In this document: positions 38,624 to 47,620 of the stretch, one piece after another
Position numbering within the stretch: the stretch's first letter is position 1
Layout: each line of letters opens with the position of its first letter
NCBI GenBank assembly: GCA_026391655.1
Contig: JAPLDR010000100.1
Location: forward strand, 1 to 62,678
Length of the DNA stretch: 62,678 bases
Reading direction: 5' to 3'
From: Bacteroidia bacterium
GTDB taxonomy: Bacteria; Bacteroidota; Bacteroidia; Bacteroidales; Prolixibacteraceae
The notes under the pieces: model-generated
Told to the model about the DNA's origin: nothing
Seen by the model: only the letters and a program-made list of their open reading frames with translations
The model's database searches: none
Translations under genes and position numbers: made by a program

Positions 38624-40456
38624 TTATTCAATAATTCTTACCGCTCCTTTGTCTGCCGAGGCAACAAGGCTTGCATATGCTTTTAATGCTTTACTGATTA
38701 TCCGGTTTCTTTTCTCGGGTTGCCAGGCCATCTTCCCGCGAGCCTCCTGAGCTTTTCTTCTGATTACCAATTCCTCATCAGAAACCATCAGTTCAATTCT
38801 GCGTTGAGGGATATCGATTTCAATACGATCGCCATTTTTAACCAATGCTATTTCTCCACCGGAAGCTGCTTCGGGCGATACATGGCCAATTGAGAGACCT
38901 GAAGTTCCTCCCGAAAATCGTCCGTCAGTAAGCAAGGCACATACTTTATCGAGTTTCGAGGCTTTAAGATAGGAAGTTGGATAAAGCATCTCCTGCATTC
39001 CGGGGCCACCTTTGGGTCCTTCGTAGCGAATAATCACCACATCACCGGCTGCGATCTCACGTTTCAAAATACCATCGCAGGCATTGTCCTGTGATTCAAA
39101 AACATGGGCAACTCCATTGAAACAGAAAACCGAAGGATCTACACCCGCCGTTTTAACAATACATCCATCACGGGCAATATTTCCATAAAGAATAGCCAGG
39201 CCACCTTCTTTGGTATAGGCATGTCCGATGTCGCGGATACAACCTTTCTGCCGGTCGGTATCCAATTCTGCATAATATTTATCCTGAGAACCCAATGTCA
39301 GGTTACGGCCAATATTGCCGGGAGCTGAAATATATAATTTCTTTGCCTCATCGTCAGATGTCGACCTTTGAATATCCCATTTATTGATAGCACCTGCTAA
39401 TGTTCCTTCGCTTACGCGGGATACTGAAGTTTTTAATAAACCGCCCTTTTCAAGTTCACCCAGAATTGCCATGATTCCACCGGCACGGTTAACATCCTGA
39501 ATATGATAATGCGAACTGGGAGATACTTTACAAATACAGGGAACTTTTCGCGAAAGAGCATCAATATCCTGCATTGTAAAATCGACTTCTGCCTCGTGGG
39601 CAACAGCCAATAAATGTAATACGGTATTTGTTGATCCACCCATCGCAATATCCAGCGTCATCGAATTCATAAAAGCATCGCGTGATGCAATACTTCGTGG
39701 CAAAACCTGCTCATTTCCATTCTGATAGTAATCCAAGGTAATCTCAACCAGCCGTTTAGCTGCTTTTTCGAACAGTTTCTTGCGGTTTAAATGGGTTGCA
39801 ACTACTGTGCCGTTACCGGGAAGTGAAAGACCTAAAGCTTCTGTCAGACAATTCATTGAATTTGCCGTAAACATTCCTGAACAGGAACCACATGTGGGAC
39901 AGGCTTTTTGCTCAACTTCTGAAAGTAAGTTTTCGTCAACAGAAGGATCGGCGCCCATCACCATCGCATCCACCAGATCATATTTTTTGTCGGCTACTAT
40001 GCCGGCTTCCATCGGACCACCCGAAACAAAGATGCAGGGGATATTTAATCGCATGGCAGCTATCAACATTCCCGGAGTAATCTTATCGCAATTCGAGATA
40101 CAGATCATTGCATCTGCTTTATGCGCATTGATCATGTATTCAACGCTGTCGGCAATTAAGTCTCTCGAAGGGAGTGAATACAGCATTCCGTCGTGCCCCA
40201 TGGCAATTCCGTCATCAATGGCAATAGTATTGAATTCGGCAGCAAAACAACCCTCATTTTCAATCAGTTTCTTTACCATTTGTCCGATTTCGTGGAGGTG
40301 AGCATGCCCCGGAACAAATTGGGTAAAAGAGTTAACCACTGCAATTAGAGGTTTGCCAAACTGCTCTTCCTTCATTCCATTGGCCCTCCAAAGGCTACGT
40401 GCACCTGCCATACGGCGGCCTATTGTTGTTGTATTGCTTCTCAGTTCGTTTTTCAT
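38624..40456 (-). CDS. ilvD: Dihydroxy-acid dehydratase
   Basis: Fe-S dehydratase giving the 2-oxo acids of valine and isoleucine synthesis, 610 residues. Key segments are [59 protein letters not shown] (cluster cysteines), [20 protein letters not shown] and [20 protein letters not shown]. The frame runs open to 40558 through the attenuator, but the ATG at 40456 is the family start. It is the first structural gene of the ilv-leu operon, following a leader peptide and terminator hairpin at 40488-40620. Confidence 0.96.
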   Translation of the reverse strand: MKNELRSNTTTIGRRMAGARSLWRANGMKEEQFGKPLIAVVNSFTQFVPGHAHLHEIGQMVKKLIENEGCFAAEFNTIAIDDGIAMGHDGMLYSLPSRDLIADSVEYMINAHKADAMICISNCDKITPGMLIAAMRLNIPCIFVSGGPMEAGIVADKKYDLVDAMVMGADPSVDENLLSEVEQKACPTCGSCSGMFTANSMNCLTEALGLSLPGNGTVVATHLNRKKLFEKAAKRLVEITLDYYQNGNEQVLPRSIASRDAFMNSMTLDIAMGGSTNTVLHLLAVAHEAEVDFTMQDIDALSRKVPCICKVSPSSHYHIQDVNRAGGIMAILGELEKGGLLKTSVSRVSEGTLAGAINKWDIQRSTSDDEAKKLYISAPGNIGRNLTLGSQDKYYAELDTDRQKGCIRDIGHAYTKEGGLAILYGNIARDGCIVKTAGVDPSVFCFNGVAHVFESQDNACDGILKREIAAGDVVIIRYEGPKGGPGMQEMLYPTSYLKASKLDKVCALLTDGRFSGGTSGLSIGHVSPEAASGGEIALVKNGDRIEIDIPQRRIELMVSDEELVIRRKAQEARGKMAWQPEKRNRIISKALKAYASLVASADKGAVRIIE

Positions 40457-40487
40457 CAGTAATAATTTGTTTTTTAAAGTCTGATTT

Positions 40488-40520
40488 AAAAAAAAGCCTT
40501 TCTCTGTTTTGAGAAAGGCT
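40488..40520 (-). terminator. Attenuator (terminator hairpin in the ilvD leader)
   Basis: On the minus-strand transcript AGCCUUUCUC (plus 40520-40511) pairs perfectly with GAGAAAGGCU (plus 40504-40495) around a 6-nt loop, followed by an 8-U run (plus 40495-40488). It lies 31 nt upstream of the ilvD start and 34 nt after the leader peptide stop, so it is placed to terminate transcription before the operon. The segment GAGGAAGG (plus 40556-40549), at the leader stop codon, can pair with CCUUUCUC of the 5' stem over 8 bp with one G-U, giving an antiterminator. Confidence 0.85.
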
Positions 40521-40554
40521 CTTATATGTTTTATCATACAATACACAACCTTCC

Positions 40555-40620
40555 TCACCCGGCAAAGACGAGAATTAGAATGACTACGAGTAGGAGGCTA
40601 TGTGAAATTAAATTCTTCAT
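40555..40620 (-). CDS. Branched-chain amino-acid operon leader peptide
   Basis: A 21-codon frame, ATG at 40620 and TGA at 40557-40555, immediately upstream of the attenuator. Twelve of its 21 residues are Leu (6), Val (3) or Ile (3), and residues 9 to 18 read [10 protein letters not shown] without interruption. By analogy with enterobacterial ilv and leu leaders, ribosome stalling here when charged Leu, Val or Ile tRNAs are scarce would leave the segment overlapping the stop codon free to form the antiterminator. Normal translation would cover it and allow termination. A hydrophobic peptide this short could be mistaken for a signal anchor, but its position argues for a leader. Seen in the sequence; regulation inferred. 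Confidence 0.82.
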   Translation of the reverse strand: MKNLISHSLLLVVILILVFAG

Positions 40621-40633
40621 AATTACTAAAATG

Positions 40634-40641
40634 CAAATCTA
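40634..40641 (-). promoter_or_regulatory. -7 element of the ilv-leu operon promoter
   Basis: On the minus strand TAGATTTG is a perfect TAnnTTTG element 13 nt upstream of the leader peptide ATG. The -33 region is AT-rich without a clean TTG. The rest of 40642-41002 is an AT-rich divergent intergenic region with no gene. Confidence 0.5.
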
Positions 40642-40972
40642 ATAAATAACATCTAAACTTTAAATTTTGTTCTGCCGGAATCGTTCAGGCAAATTCAAAG
40701 TTTTAATCTTCGGGGTAAAACTACAAATAAAATTTTTATATCAAAATAAAAATGTAAGCAATTAACAATTATTTAATGCAATTCGATATTTTATTCGCCT
40801 TTTTGCTATTGCTTGAGAGTTTTGAATGAAATTGAACAAAAGTTTAAGCATAAGGAACAAGGCTGGATTGGAAGAAAGAGGGCGGCTGGCTCAATCAAAC
40901 GTAACTATTAGAATTTAAGTTGTAAGTGCTGAGAAATATGGCTATTTTTTTAAAAATGATCAGGAAAAATCG

Positions 40973-40980
40973 TATCTTTA
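40973..40980 (+). promoter_or_regulatory. -7 promoter element (TATCTTTA) of the BRO-N gene
   Basis: TATCTTTA lies 22 nt before the ATG at 41003, the same distance as at other genes here (6256 before 6286). Confidence 0.45.
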
Positions 40981-41002
40981 GTATTCAAAAAAAATCTAAA
41001 AT

Positions 41003-41842
41003 ATGGGCAATATAAAACTCTTTGAAAGCAAGCAAATACGGTCAGTTTGGAACGAATTTGATCAAAAGTGGTATTTTGTAATAACTGATGTCGTTCAAGT
41101 TTTGACTGACACAACTAATCCGTCTGATTACATAAAAAAGGTGCGAAAGCGAGACGATCAGCTTTCTCAAGGGTGGGGACAAATTGTCACCCCCCTTTAT
41201 GTGGAAACGACAGGAGGTAAACAAAAAATGAATTGTGCGAATGCTCAAGGGTTATTGCGATTAATTCAATCAATACCATCTCCAAAAGCAGAACCTTTTA
41301 AACAATGGCTGGCTCAGGTTGGTTCCGACAGGATTGATGAAATAGAAAACCCGGAATTAGCAACGCAGAGGACACGTGAACTATACAAGCTTAAAGGTTA
41401 TCCTGATGATTGGATTGAAAAACGGATGCGTAGTATTTCAATTCGTGAGGAATTAACTGAGGAATGGAAAAACAGAGGAGTAAAAGAACATATTGAGTAT
41501 TCCATTTTGACTGCAGAAATCTCAAAAGCCACCTTTGGTTTGACACCTTCTGAGTATAAGAAAGTAAAGGGTTTGAAAAGCCAGAATCTGCGTGATCATA
41601 TGACTGACCTCGAGTTGATTTTTTCGATGTTGGGTGAAGCTTCCACAACTGCTATTGTAAAAACTAAAAACCCCAAAGGATTTATCCAAAATAAAGTTGT
41701 CGCTAAACAAGGCGGGAAAATAGCCGGTGACGCACGAAAAGCCTTAGAATTAAAAACTGGTGAAAAAGTTGTTTCAGAAGGGAACTATTTACCGGAAGCA
41801 CAGCAAATTAAGGAGTTAAAAAAGGAGAAAAGAAATAACTAA
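41003..41842 (+). CDS. BRO-N / DinD-like protein, copy 1
   Basis: A 279-residue protein with an N-terminal BRO domain (about 1-110: IKLFESKQIRSVWNEFDQKW, YFVITDVVQVLTDTTNPSDY, LLRLIQSIPSPKAEPFKQWL), found in phage antirepressors and DNA-binding proteins. The C-terminal part (NLRDHMTDLELIFSMLGEAS, KQGGKIAGDARKALE) resembles DinD, the DNA-damage-inducible protein D of enterobacteria. A paralogue of nearly equal length lies at 56388. Likely nucleic-acid binding and mobile-element or damage associated; the role in Bacteroidota is not known to me. It has its own promoter and no operon partner. Confidence 0.85.
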   Translation: MGNIKLFESKQIRSVWNEFDQKWYFVITDVVQVLTDTTNPSDYIKKVRKRDDQLSQGWGQIVTPLYVETTGGKQKMNCANAQGLLRLIQSIPSPKAEPFKQWLAQVGSDRIDEIENPELATQRTRELYKLKGYPDDWIEKRMRSISIREELTEEWKNRGVKEHIEYSILTAEISKATFGLTPSEYKKVKGLKSQNLRDHMTDLELIFSMLGEASTTAIVKTKNPKGFIQNKVVAKQGGKIAGDARKALELKTGEKVVSEGNYLPEAQQIKELKKEKRNN

Positions 41843-42384
41843 ACCAAAGTGACCTCCCAAAATATCTTGACGGGTTTGAAATCAATCTGTTTGGATGATT
41901 GATTTTTTTTACTTTTACTTTTATTTAATACAATTCTTATAGTCATTAATGCATGTCCGATGTAAATGGAATGTAACTTACCGGGCGAAGCTGAGTAAAA
42001 AGAAAATAAAGAACTACAAGCGGAATCTTTTTTAAATGCAAAGACCCCAACAAGGTGAAAGAGTGGTATAAGACACATCTTGGTTTGGACACTGATTGAT
42101 TAAGGAAAATTTATTCATATCATGGATGTTGAAGACAATAAAATAGAATTATGGGAACCCAACGACATTGTGTATAACAAGATTGTTGGTGGAATAACTA
42201 AATAATCCCGGTAGTTGATGGCAAAAAATAGCCTGGTTATACATTCGAACGTCGAAAAATATTAATAATGTGAATTAACGATTCGTTCTGTAGAACTTAG
42301 TGTACCTTAGTGACTTTGTGGCTTAGTGGCCTCGTTTATTATCCTTAATTCTAATCAATTACTAAAATTTAACCACATAATAAT
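41843..42384. other. 542-nt intergenic region
   Basis: AT-rich, no convincing gene. A 27-codon frame from 42124 to 42207 (opening MDVEDNKIELWEPNDIVYNK) looks like the decayed start of a longer protein, possibly of the RhuM type whose members open with a similar NKIE motif; this is weak. Near 42295-42335 ACTTAGTGTACCTTAGTGAC and GTGGCTTAGTGGC are a partial relative of the 165-bp palindromic element. Confidence 0.4.
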
Positions 42385-43353
42385 ATGGTTTATATCGGAC
42401 TTGACCTTGGCGGTACAAAAATTTCAGGGGCACTTTTTTCAGAATCCTGTACGATCCTTTTACAGGAAACCCTTCTGCTGGAAGGAAGAGAAGGTAAAGC
42501 TGTTGCCGGGCTGATTTTTACACTATGTGATAAATTGATTGAACTGGGCTCCATTAAAGCAGATGATGAAAAAAGCATCGGTATTTGTGTCCCCGGTATT
42601 GCCTATTCAAAAACGGGAAATGTTTGGGCGCCAAATATCCCCGGATGGGAAAATTTTCCGTTGAGGGAAGAGTTAAAGAAGCGATTCCCACATTCTCTGG
42701 TTAGTATTGAGAGTGACAGAACATGTAGTATACTCGGTGAAACAAACCAGGGAGTATCCAGGGGTTACAAAAATGTTGTATTTGTTGCAGTTGGAACAGG
42801 TATTGGTGCAGGTATCCTGATTGACGGAAGGATTCTGCATGGCGCTTCCGACATCTTTGGAGCAATCGGCTGGATGGCGCTTCAACCACCATACTCAAAC
42901 GACTATGACCAATGTGGTTGTTTTGAGACCTATGCTTCGGGAACAGGTATTGCCCTTCAGGCAAAAAATCTTTTGAAAACGTTTCCTCAATATAAGGGGC
43001 AGCTTTCCCAATTTCCCTTTGATCAGCTAACTGCTCATGATGTATTTGATGCGCTTAAAAGTAAAGATCCTGTTGCAACCCAGGTTATCAATAAGGCTAT
43101 AGAGATGTGGGGAATGGCTTCGGCAAACCTTGTAAGCCTGTTCAATCCTGAGATGGTAGTCTTTGGCGGCGGAATTTTTGGACCGGCAGCAGTGTTAGTG
43201 GACAGAATATACATGGAGGCACAGAAATGGGCACAACCAATTGCTATAAAACAGTGTAAGTTTGCAGCATCTGAGCTTCCAAATCTGGCAGGACTATACG
43301 GTGCCGGTGCCATATCCATACTGAATAGCCAAAACAATTTAACCGATCATTAA
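42385..43353 (+). CDS. ROK family sugar kinase or regulator-like protein
   Basis: A 322-residue ROK protein with the ATP-phosphate motif YIGLDLGGTKISGALF at the N-terminus and IGICVPGIAYSKTGNVWAPN. VFVAVGTGIGAGILIDG follows, then a CGCFETYASG segment corresponding to the zinc site (reduced compared with the full CxCGxxGCxE). No helix-turn-helix precedes it, so it is more likely a glucokinase, N-acetylhexosamine or mannose-type kinase than a repressor. It is followed after 2 nt by an MFS transporter and then a SIS isomerase, a self-contained sugar uptake and phosphorylation set. Confidence 0.88.
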   Translation: MVYIGLDLGGTKISGALFSESCTILLQETLLLEGREGKAVAGLIFTLCDKLIELGSIKADDEKSIGICVPGIAYSKTGNVWAPNIPGWENFPLREELKKRFPHSLVSIESDRTCSILGETNQGVSRGYKNVVFVAVGTGIGAGILIDGRILHGASDIFGAIGWMALQPPYSNDYDQCGCFETYASGTGIALQAKNLLKTFPQYKGQLSQFPFDQLTAHDVFDALKSKDPVATQVINKAIEMWGMASANLVSLFNPEMVVFGGGIFGPAAVLVDRIYMEAQKWAQPIAIKQCKFAASELPNLAGLYGAGAISILNSQNNLTDH

Positions 43354-43355
43354 AC

Positions 43356-44516
43356 ATGGAAAACAGAACAAACAGACAAGTTTTGGCAGCAGGATTTATT
43401 GGAATGGTTTTTTTCGGTGTCGCCTTTGTTGTAATGGGAGCCGTGCTTCCCTCTCTTATTGCCCGGTTTTCACTTAATACTGCTGTGGCTTCCACGCTTG
43501 CAGGACTTCTTCCCTTTGGAATCCTGCTGGGCTCTGTGTTGTTTGGTCCCATAATAGACCGGTATGGTTATAAGATTCTGATGATAGCAGCAAGTATCAT
43601 TGCAGTTATCGGACTTGAAATGCTTGCTTTTTGCACAAAAATCAATGAGGTTCGTCTTTCAATTTTCATTATAGGTCTCGGAGGCGGCCTGCTGAATGGT
43701 CTCACAAATGCGCTTGTCTCTGATGCATCATCGGATCATTCGAGGGCCTCAAATCTTAGTATTCTTGGTGTTTTTTATGCTTTGGGTGCAATAACTATTC
43801 CCCTTTTGTTTGCATCGCTCTCGAAAACATTCTCCTATCCTCCTATTGTTGCAGGAGCCGGAGTATTGATGTCACTTTCAGTTATTTATTACTTTTTTAC
43901 AGACTTTCCAAAGGCAAAATTCAGACAGGGGTTTCCTGTAAAAAAAATAGTTAAGATGGCAAAAGAACCCGCTATTCTTATCCTGAGTTTTGTTCTCTTT
44001 TTCCAAAGTGGTCTTGAGGGTATAAGCAATACCTGGATAGCAAGTTACATGGAATTGTACAGGGGCTTTTCATCAGAAATTTCACTCTATGCGCTCAGTT
44101 TTGTAGTAGTCGGACTCGGTGCGGGAAGATTGCTCCTGAGTTTTCTTTTGAGGAGTATTTCAAAGATATCGATTTTAACAATCAGCATGCTGCTTTCTGC
44201 TATTGGAATACTTCTCATCAGCCTCTTCGACACCAGCTCAACAGCCATTGCAGGAACACTCCTTATGGGATTTGGTTTTGCGTCGACCTTCCCGATTATT
44301 TTGGGAGAGATTGGCGAGCGTTACAAGGAGATTTCAGGAACGGCCTTCAGTTTTGCCCTGGTAATTGCCTTGACCGGAAACACATTGATAAATTTGCTGG
44401 TTGGAGTGATTGACCTCAAAGCTTTCCCTGTTTTAGTGATCACATGCCTGTTAATGATTACATTGTTATACGCTGCTAATCACTTTAAAACCACCGGGGA
44501 AAGAAAAAAAAATTGA
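43356..44516 (+). CDS. MFS transporter, probably sugar uptake
   Basis: A 386-residue inner-membrane protein with about 12 hydrophobic helices in two halves. The loop between helices 2 and 3 has GSVLFGPIIDRYGYKILMIA, the G-x-x-x-D-R-x-G type motif of the major facilitator superfamily. Gly-rich helices such as IIGLGGGLLNGLTNALVSDA resemble fucose/glucose permease-like members. Context with ROK kinase and SIS isomerase suggests an amino-sugar or hexose. The direction of transport and the substrate are inferred only. Confidence 0.85.
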   Translation: MENRTNRQVLAAGFIGMVFFGVAFVVMGAVLPSLIARFSLNTAVASTLAGLLPFGILLGSVLFGPIIDRYGYKILMIAASIIAVIGLEMLAFCTKINEVRLSIFIIGLGGGLLNGLTNALVSDASSDHSRASNLSILGVFYALGAITIPLLFASLSKTFSYPPIVAGAGVLMSLSVIYYFFTDFPKAKFRQGFPVKKIVKMAKEPAILILSFVLFFQSGLEGISNTWIASYMELYRGFSSEISLYALSFVVVGLGAGRLLLSFLLRSISKISILTISMLLSAIGILLISLFDTSSTAIAGTLLMGFGFASTFPIILGEIGERYKEISGTAFSFALVIALTGNTLINLLVGVIDLKAFPVLVITCLLMITLLYAANHFKTTGERKKN

Positions 44517-44679
44517 AACTTGAGCCTACTCTGAAAAGTCTTTTTTTGCCACAAAGACTCAAAGGCTCAAAGTTTCACTAAGTTTATATTGCAGATATTC
44601 ATCACTTTGTGCAACTTGGTGTCTTAGTGCCTTAGTGGCATTTTTGTTATTTTTGACTTTTCGGAGTAGACTCAAACTT
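44516..44679. repeat. 164-bp palindromic (MITE-like) element, copy 1
   Basis: Ends are inverted: AAACTTGAGCCTACTCTGAA at 44516 and, reverse complemented from the right end, AAGTTTGAGTCTACTCCGAA. Inside, GCCACAAAGACTCAAAGGCT and GTCTTAGTGCCTTAGTGGCA are also opposed. A second copy in the opposite orientation is at 58422-58586. No protein is encoded. It separates the MFS gene from the SIS gene. Confidence 0.85.
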
Positions 44680-44723
44680 AAATAGTTCCAATACAAATCA
44701 AATCCAATTTTAAAATTAAGACT

Positions 44724-45485
44724 ATGTTAGCACTTGAATGGTTGAAAAATGCAAGAGATGTGATGTCAAAAATTGAGGATAGCCAGATGGAAAACATCAA
44801 AAAAGCTGCCGCTATTATGGCGGATAGTATTGAGGCTGGCCGCTGGGTACACACGTTCGGATGTGGTCACGCAACAATCCCGGTCGAGGAGATGTATCCG
44901 CGAATCGGTGGATTTGTCGGTTTCCATCCGATGGTTGAACTTCCCTTGACATTCTTCACGAGAATAACCGGAGAGATGGGGGTTCATCAGTTCCTTTTTC
45001 TTGAGCGGGCAGAGGGGTATGGTGATGCCATCATGAAATCGTATAATTTTGACAAAAGAGATACCATGTGGATCTTTTCGCATACAGGTATAAATAATGT
45101 TAATATCGACATTGCCCTGAAAGCTAAGGAAATCGGCATGAAAGTCATCGTATTTGGTTCTGCAGCCGGGTCAGTTGACAAGAAGAGTCGTCACTCTTGC
45201 GGGAAAAACCTTTTCGAACTTGCCGATCTTGTGGTTGACTCGTGCGCTCCGCTTGTTGATGCAAGTGTCGATTTGAAAAACCATATCGACAAAATTGGTC
45301 CTGTGTCTACGATGGCGTTTATTACCTTAGTCTGGATGACCGTAACCACGGCAGCCGAGATTCTGGCAGAGCGGGGAGTAAAGCTTTTTATACACCCTTC
45401 TCACAATGTCCCCGGTGATACTACAGCACACGACAGGCTCGATGGATGCCTTGCAGCCTACAAAGAGAGGGTGGCTGGTATCTGA
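44724..45485 (+). CDS. SIS domain phosphosugar isomerase/binding protein
   Basis: A 253-residue cytoplasmic protein with a sugar isomerase (SIS) fold: helical start, then GRWVHTFGCGHATIPVEEMY, IFSHTGINNVNIDIALKAKE (phosphosugar loop) and ADLVVDSCAPLVDASVDLKN. It ends with ILAERGVKLFIHPSHNVPGD. It resembles the family often paired with ROK kinases in amino-sugar or N-acetylmuramate-type catabolism. Together with the ROK kinase and MFS transporter it forms a probable sugar module, though a 207-nt gap with a palindromic element intervenes. Confidence 0.82.
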   Translation: MLALEWLKNARDVMSKIEDSQMENIKKAAAIMADSIEAGRWVHTFGCGHATIPVEEMYPRIGGFVGFHPMVELPLTFFTRITGEMGVHQFLFLERAEGYGDAIMKSYNFDKRDTMWIFSHTGINNVNIDIALKAKEIGMKVIVFGSAAGSVDKKSRHSCGKNLFELADLVVDSCAPLVDASVDLKNHIDKIGPVSTMAFITLVWMTVTTAAEILAERGVKLFIHPSHNVPGDTTAHDRLDGCLAAYKERVAGI

Positions 45486-45497
45486 AGTTTAAAACTA

Positions 45498-45800
45498 ACC
45501 GAGTTAAAGGTTTACCCGTCCGGGTAGGGTTTCTGATCATCCGAGTTAAAGATATAGTCACACGAGTTAAGGTTTTGGTCGTCCGGGTTGAACAGGACGG
45601 TCATATTCTTGATCTGCATGGCAAAATCTATAACAGGGCGGCTTTCCCAACCTACAGGGCGACGATTTCTACTAACAGGGTGAGGAAAAACTTAACAGGG
45701 CGGCTTTCCCAACCAACAGGAAGACTATTTTTGCTAACAGGGCGGGAAAAAACATAACAGGACGGCTCTTCCCTTCTGTAGGGCGACGTCCCGCTCAGCA
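45498..45800. repeat. 21-bp minisatellite, two unit families
   Basis: Family A: five exact 21-bp units from 45498 to 45602 built on TCCGAGTTAAAG then GGTTTTGGTC. Family B: about eight 20-21 bp units from 45633 to about 45800 built on ACAGGGCGGCTTTCCCAACC, starting at 45633, 45654, 45675, 45695, 45716, 45737, 45757 and 45778. The period equals seven codons, so the plus strand is open with a heptad-like RVKxLVV and LTGRLSQ pattern. No start or family supports a gene. The rest of 45486-45982 holds nothing recognisable. Confidence 0.88.
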
Positions 45801-45982
45801 GTACGACGAAAATATGCGATAGTAGCATTAAATCTGATTGTAGTGATCTTTTAAATATAGTTTTTAATGATAATGAATCAATATTTTTGAAGGGGTCAGC
45901 ATCACCGAAATTTCAAGAAGAGTCCTTGGAAGAGAAAGATTTATAGTACGATGACCCAATATTACAACTGAATAGACACTTT

Positions 45983-47620
45983 TTATCGTAAATGATCAAT
46001 TTTCAAATAGATCTTTTCCAAAAGTTCTCTATGGTTGCTACTAAATGTTTCTAAATAGTATCCTATAAATAACTCTTGATCATTTTCCACTTCAATCTTT
46101 AAACTACTGAACATTGTACAATTATACTCGAGAGTAAATTGACTAAAAGCAAGACTTCCAATAATTTTCGAATTTCGTTCTAAAAAATTAATTGTTTGAT
46201 GAAAATCCTCTTCAGTTTCTTCAGGTATTTCGTACATCACACAAACTCTATTATGAATTCCAGCAGCAAAGGCATCTTTTAAAACATCATTCATAATTGT
46301 AATGGTTGTGCCTTTTCTTATTTTTTTCAAAATCTTATCTGATCCGGACTCCATCCCCCAAATCAGAACATCACAACCATTCATAGAAGCATCTAACAAA
46401 ATATCGAAGTTCAAATTTTTGTCAAATCTTGCAAAGCCTCTCCAAAATATTTTCTTTTTCAAATTTGATACAATATTTGAAATTGAAGTAAGTCTTTCTT
46501 TATTTAATTCAGAATCAACTAAACAAATATATTCAGTATTATACTTATCAATTAACTTTTCAAAATCATTAAATATGACTTCTTTTTTCTTTATTCTATA
46601 CTTGGGGTCTAAAATTGGATAACTACAAAAAGTACATTTGCCCCATGAACATCCCCTGGAGCTTTGATAAGGTAATGTATTTTTGACATCATAGCTGTTT
46701 AAATCATAGTCTACGAATGTAGGTGCAGGGAGATCGTTTAAATCAATATAATCTGGCTTAATATTCCCAGAAACCTTATTATCTGTCAATGTCAAAGTAT
46801 TATTAACTTCTGAGTTATCCTTGGTAATAATATTATAAAGAGTTTTCTCACCTTCACCAACTACAAAATAATCAATATACTTAAACAGTGAAGAATTCTT
46901 TCTAATTTTCGTTGATAACTGCGTTACCCATGCTCCTCCAATAATTACTTTTACATCCTTGAAATTTTCTTTGATAATTTTAGCTAAAGTAAAAGAAGGT
47001 ATCACTTGATTTATTCCAGTAACTGAAATTCCATAATATTTATATTCATCTTGGAATATTTCACTGAAATAAGATTTGTAGAACTTATAATAGGGATTAT
47101 TAAAGTTATCTTCTAAAAGGGATAAAATGCCATCACTTCTTAATGCATATCTACTTAAAGAGGCATTGAAATAATATTGATCATGATAAAAATAAAGTGG
47201 AATTTCGTCTTTTTTAAAATTGTGAGAAGTTTTAAATATTTCGCTATTGAAATTAATCCAAAATAATAAAATTAACTCACGAATATTTTTGTTGACAATT
47301 AAGCCTTCGTTTAATACTTTATAGTTAAAATCTTCTAAAGACAGAGATAGGTAACTTTTAATTTTGATATAATTGTTAATATCGATGCATGAATCTTTAT
47401 TGAATTCTGATTCAGTAATAATAAGTTTTAACCAATGATAAAATCCTTCGAGGTTTTTCTTTTGGGAAATCTTTTTCCAGAAAAAAAGGTTTAAATCAAA
47501 GCTTTTATTTTCAATGTTATATTGGGTGAGATAAGCAGATAATTGCGGAAGACTCAAATATGGCAAATCAATATCCCATAGTGGAGGGAAAATTAATTTT
47601 ATTTTTTCTTGCTTTGTCAT
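45983..47620 (-). CDS. B12-binding-type radical SAM enzyme (RiPP maturase-like)
   Basis: A 545-residue enzyme. The N-terminal half has the layout of B12-binding radical SAM proteins (KLIFPPLWDIDLPYLSLPQL at the start, VKVIIGGAWVTQLSTKIR and IDYFVVGEGEKTLYNII at about 225-266), although no DxHxxG cobalamin motif is seen. The radical SAM core begins with LPAPTFVDYD and QSSRGCSWGKCTFCSYP, with cluster cysteines at 324, 329 and 332. VLIWGMESGSDKILKKIRKG and VCVMYEIPEETEEDFHQTIN follow. The DLPxP...RGCxWGxCTFC arrangement is shared with RiPP maturation radical SAM proteins. It starts with an ATGA overlap. Probable peptide-modifying enzyme, reaction unknown. Confidence 0.85.
   Translation of the reverse strand: MTKQEKIKLIFPPLWDIDLPYLSLPQLSAYLTQYNIENKSFDLNLFFWKKISQKKNLEGFYHWLKLIITESEFNKDSCIDINNYIKIKSYLSLSLEDFNYKVLNEGLIVNKNIRELILLFWINFNSEIFKTSHNFKKDEIPLYFYHDQYYFNASLSRYALRSDGILSLLEDNFNNPYYKFYKSYFSEIFQDEYKYYGISVTGINQVIPSFTLAKIIKENFKDVKVIIGGAWVTQLSTKIRKNSSLFKYIDYFVVGEGEKTLYNIITKDNSEVNNTLTLTDNKVSGNIKPDYIDLNDLPAPTFVDYDLNSYDVKNTLPYQSSRGCSWGKCTFCSYPILDPKYRIKKKEVIFNDFEKLIDKYNTEYICLVDSELNKERLTSISNIVSNLKKKIFWRGFARFDKNLNFDILLDASMNGCDVLIWGMESGSDKILKKIRKGTTITIMNDVLKDAFAAGIHNRVCVMYEIPEETEEDFHQTINFLERNSKIIGSLAFSQFTLEYNCTMFSSLKIEVENDQELFIGYYLETFSSNHRELLEKIYLKIDHLR

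Noticed and set aside
40555-40620. The 21-residue hydrophobic frame as a small membrane protein or signal anchor
   Set aside because: Its place immediately before a strong terminator and ilvD, and the alternative pairing at its stop codon, fit a leader peptide better; a membrane role cannot be formally excluded.
42124-42207. A 27-codon frame as a gene
   Set aside because: Too short, no clear Shine-Dalgarno or partner; at most a decayed gene start.
45446-45757. A 103-residue plus-strand frame through the minisatellite with heptad-like RVKxLVV and LTGRLSQ patterns
   Set aside because: It begins inside the SIS gene in another frame, has no start signal of its own, and its pattern follows automatically from the 21-bp repeat period.
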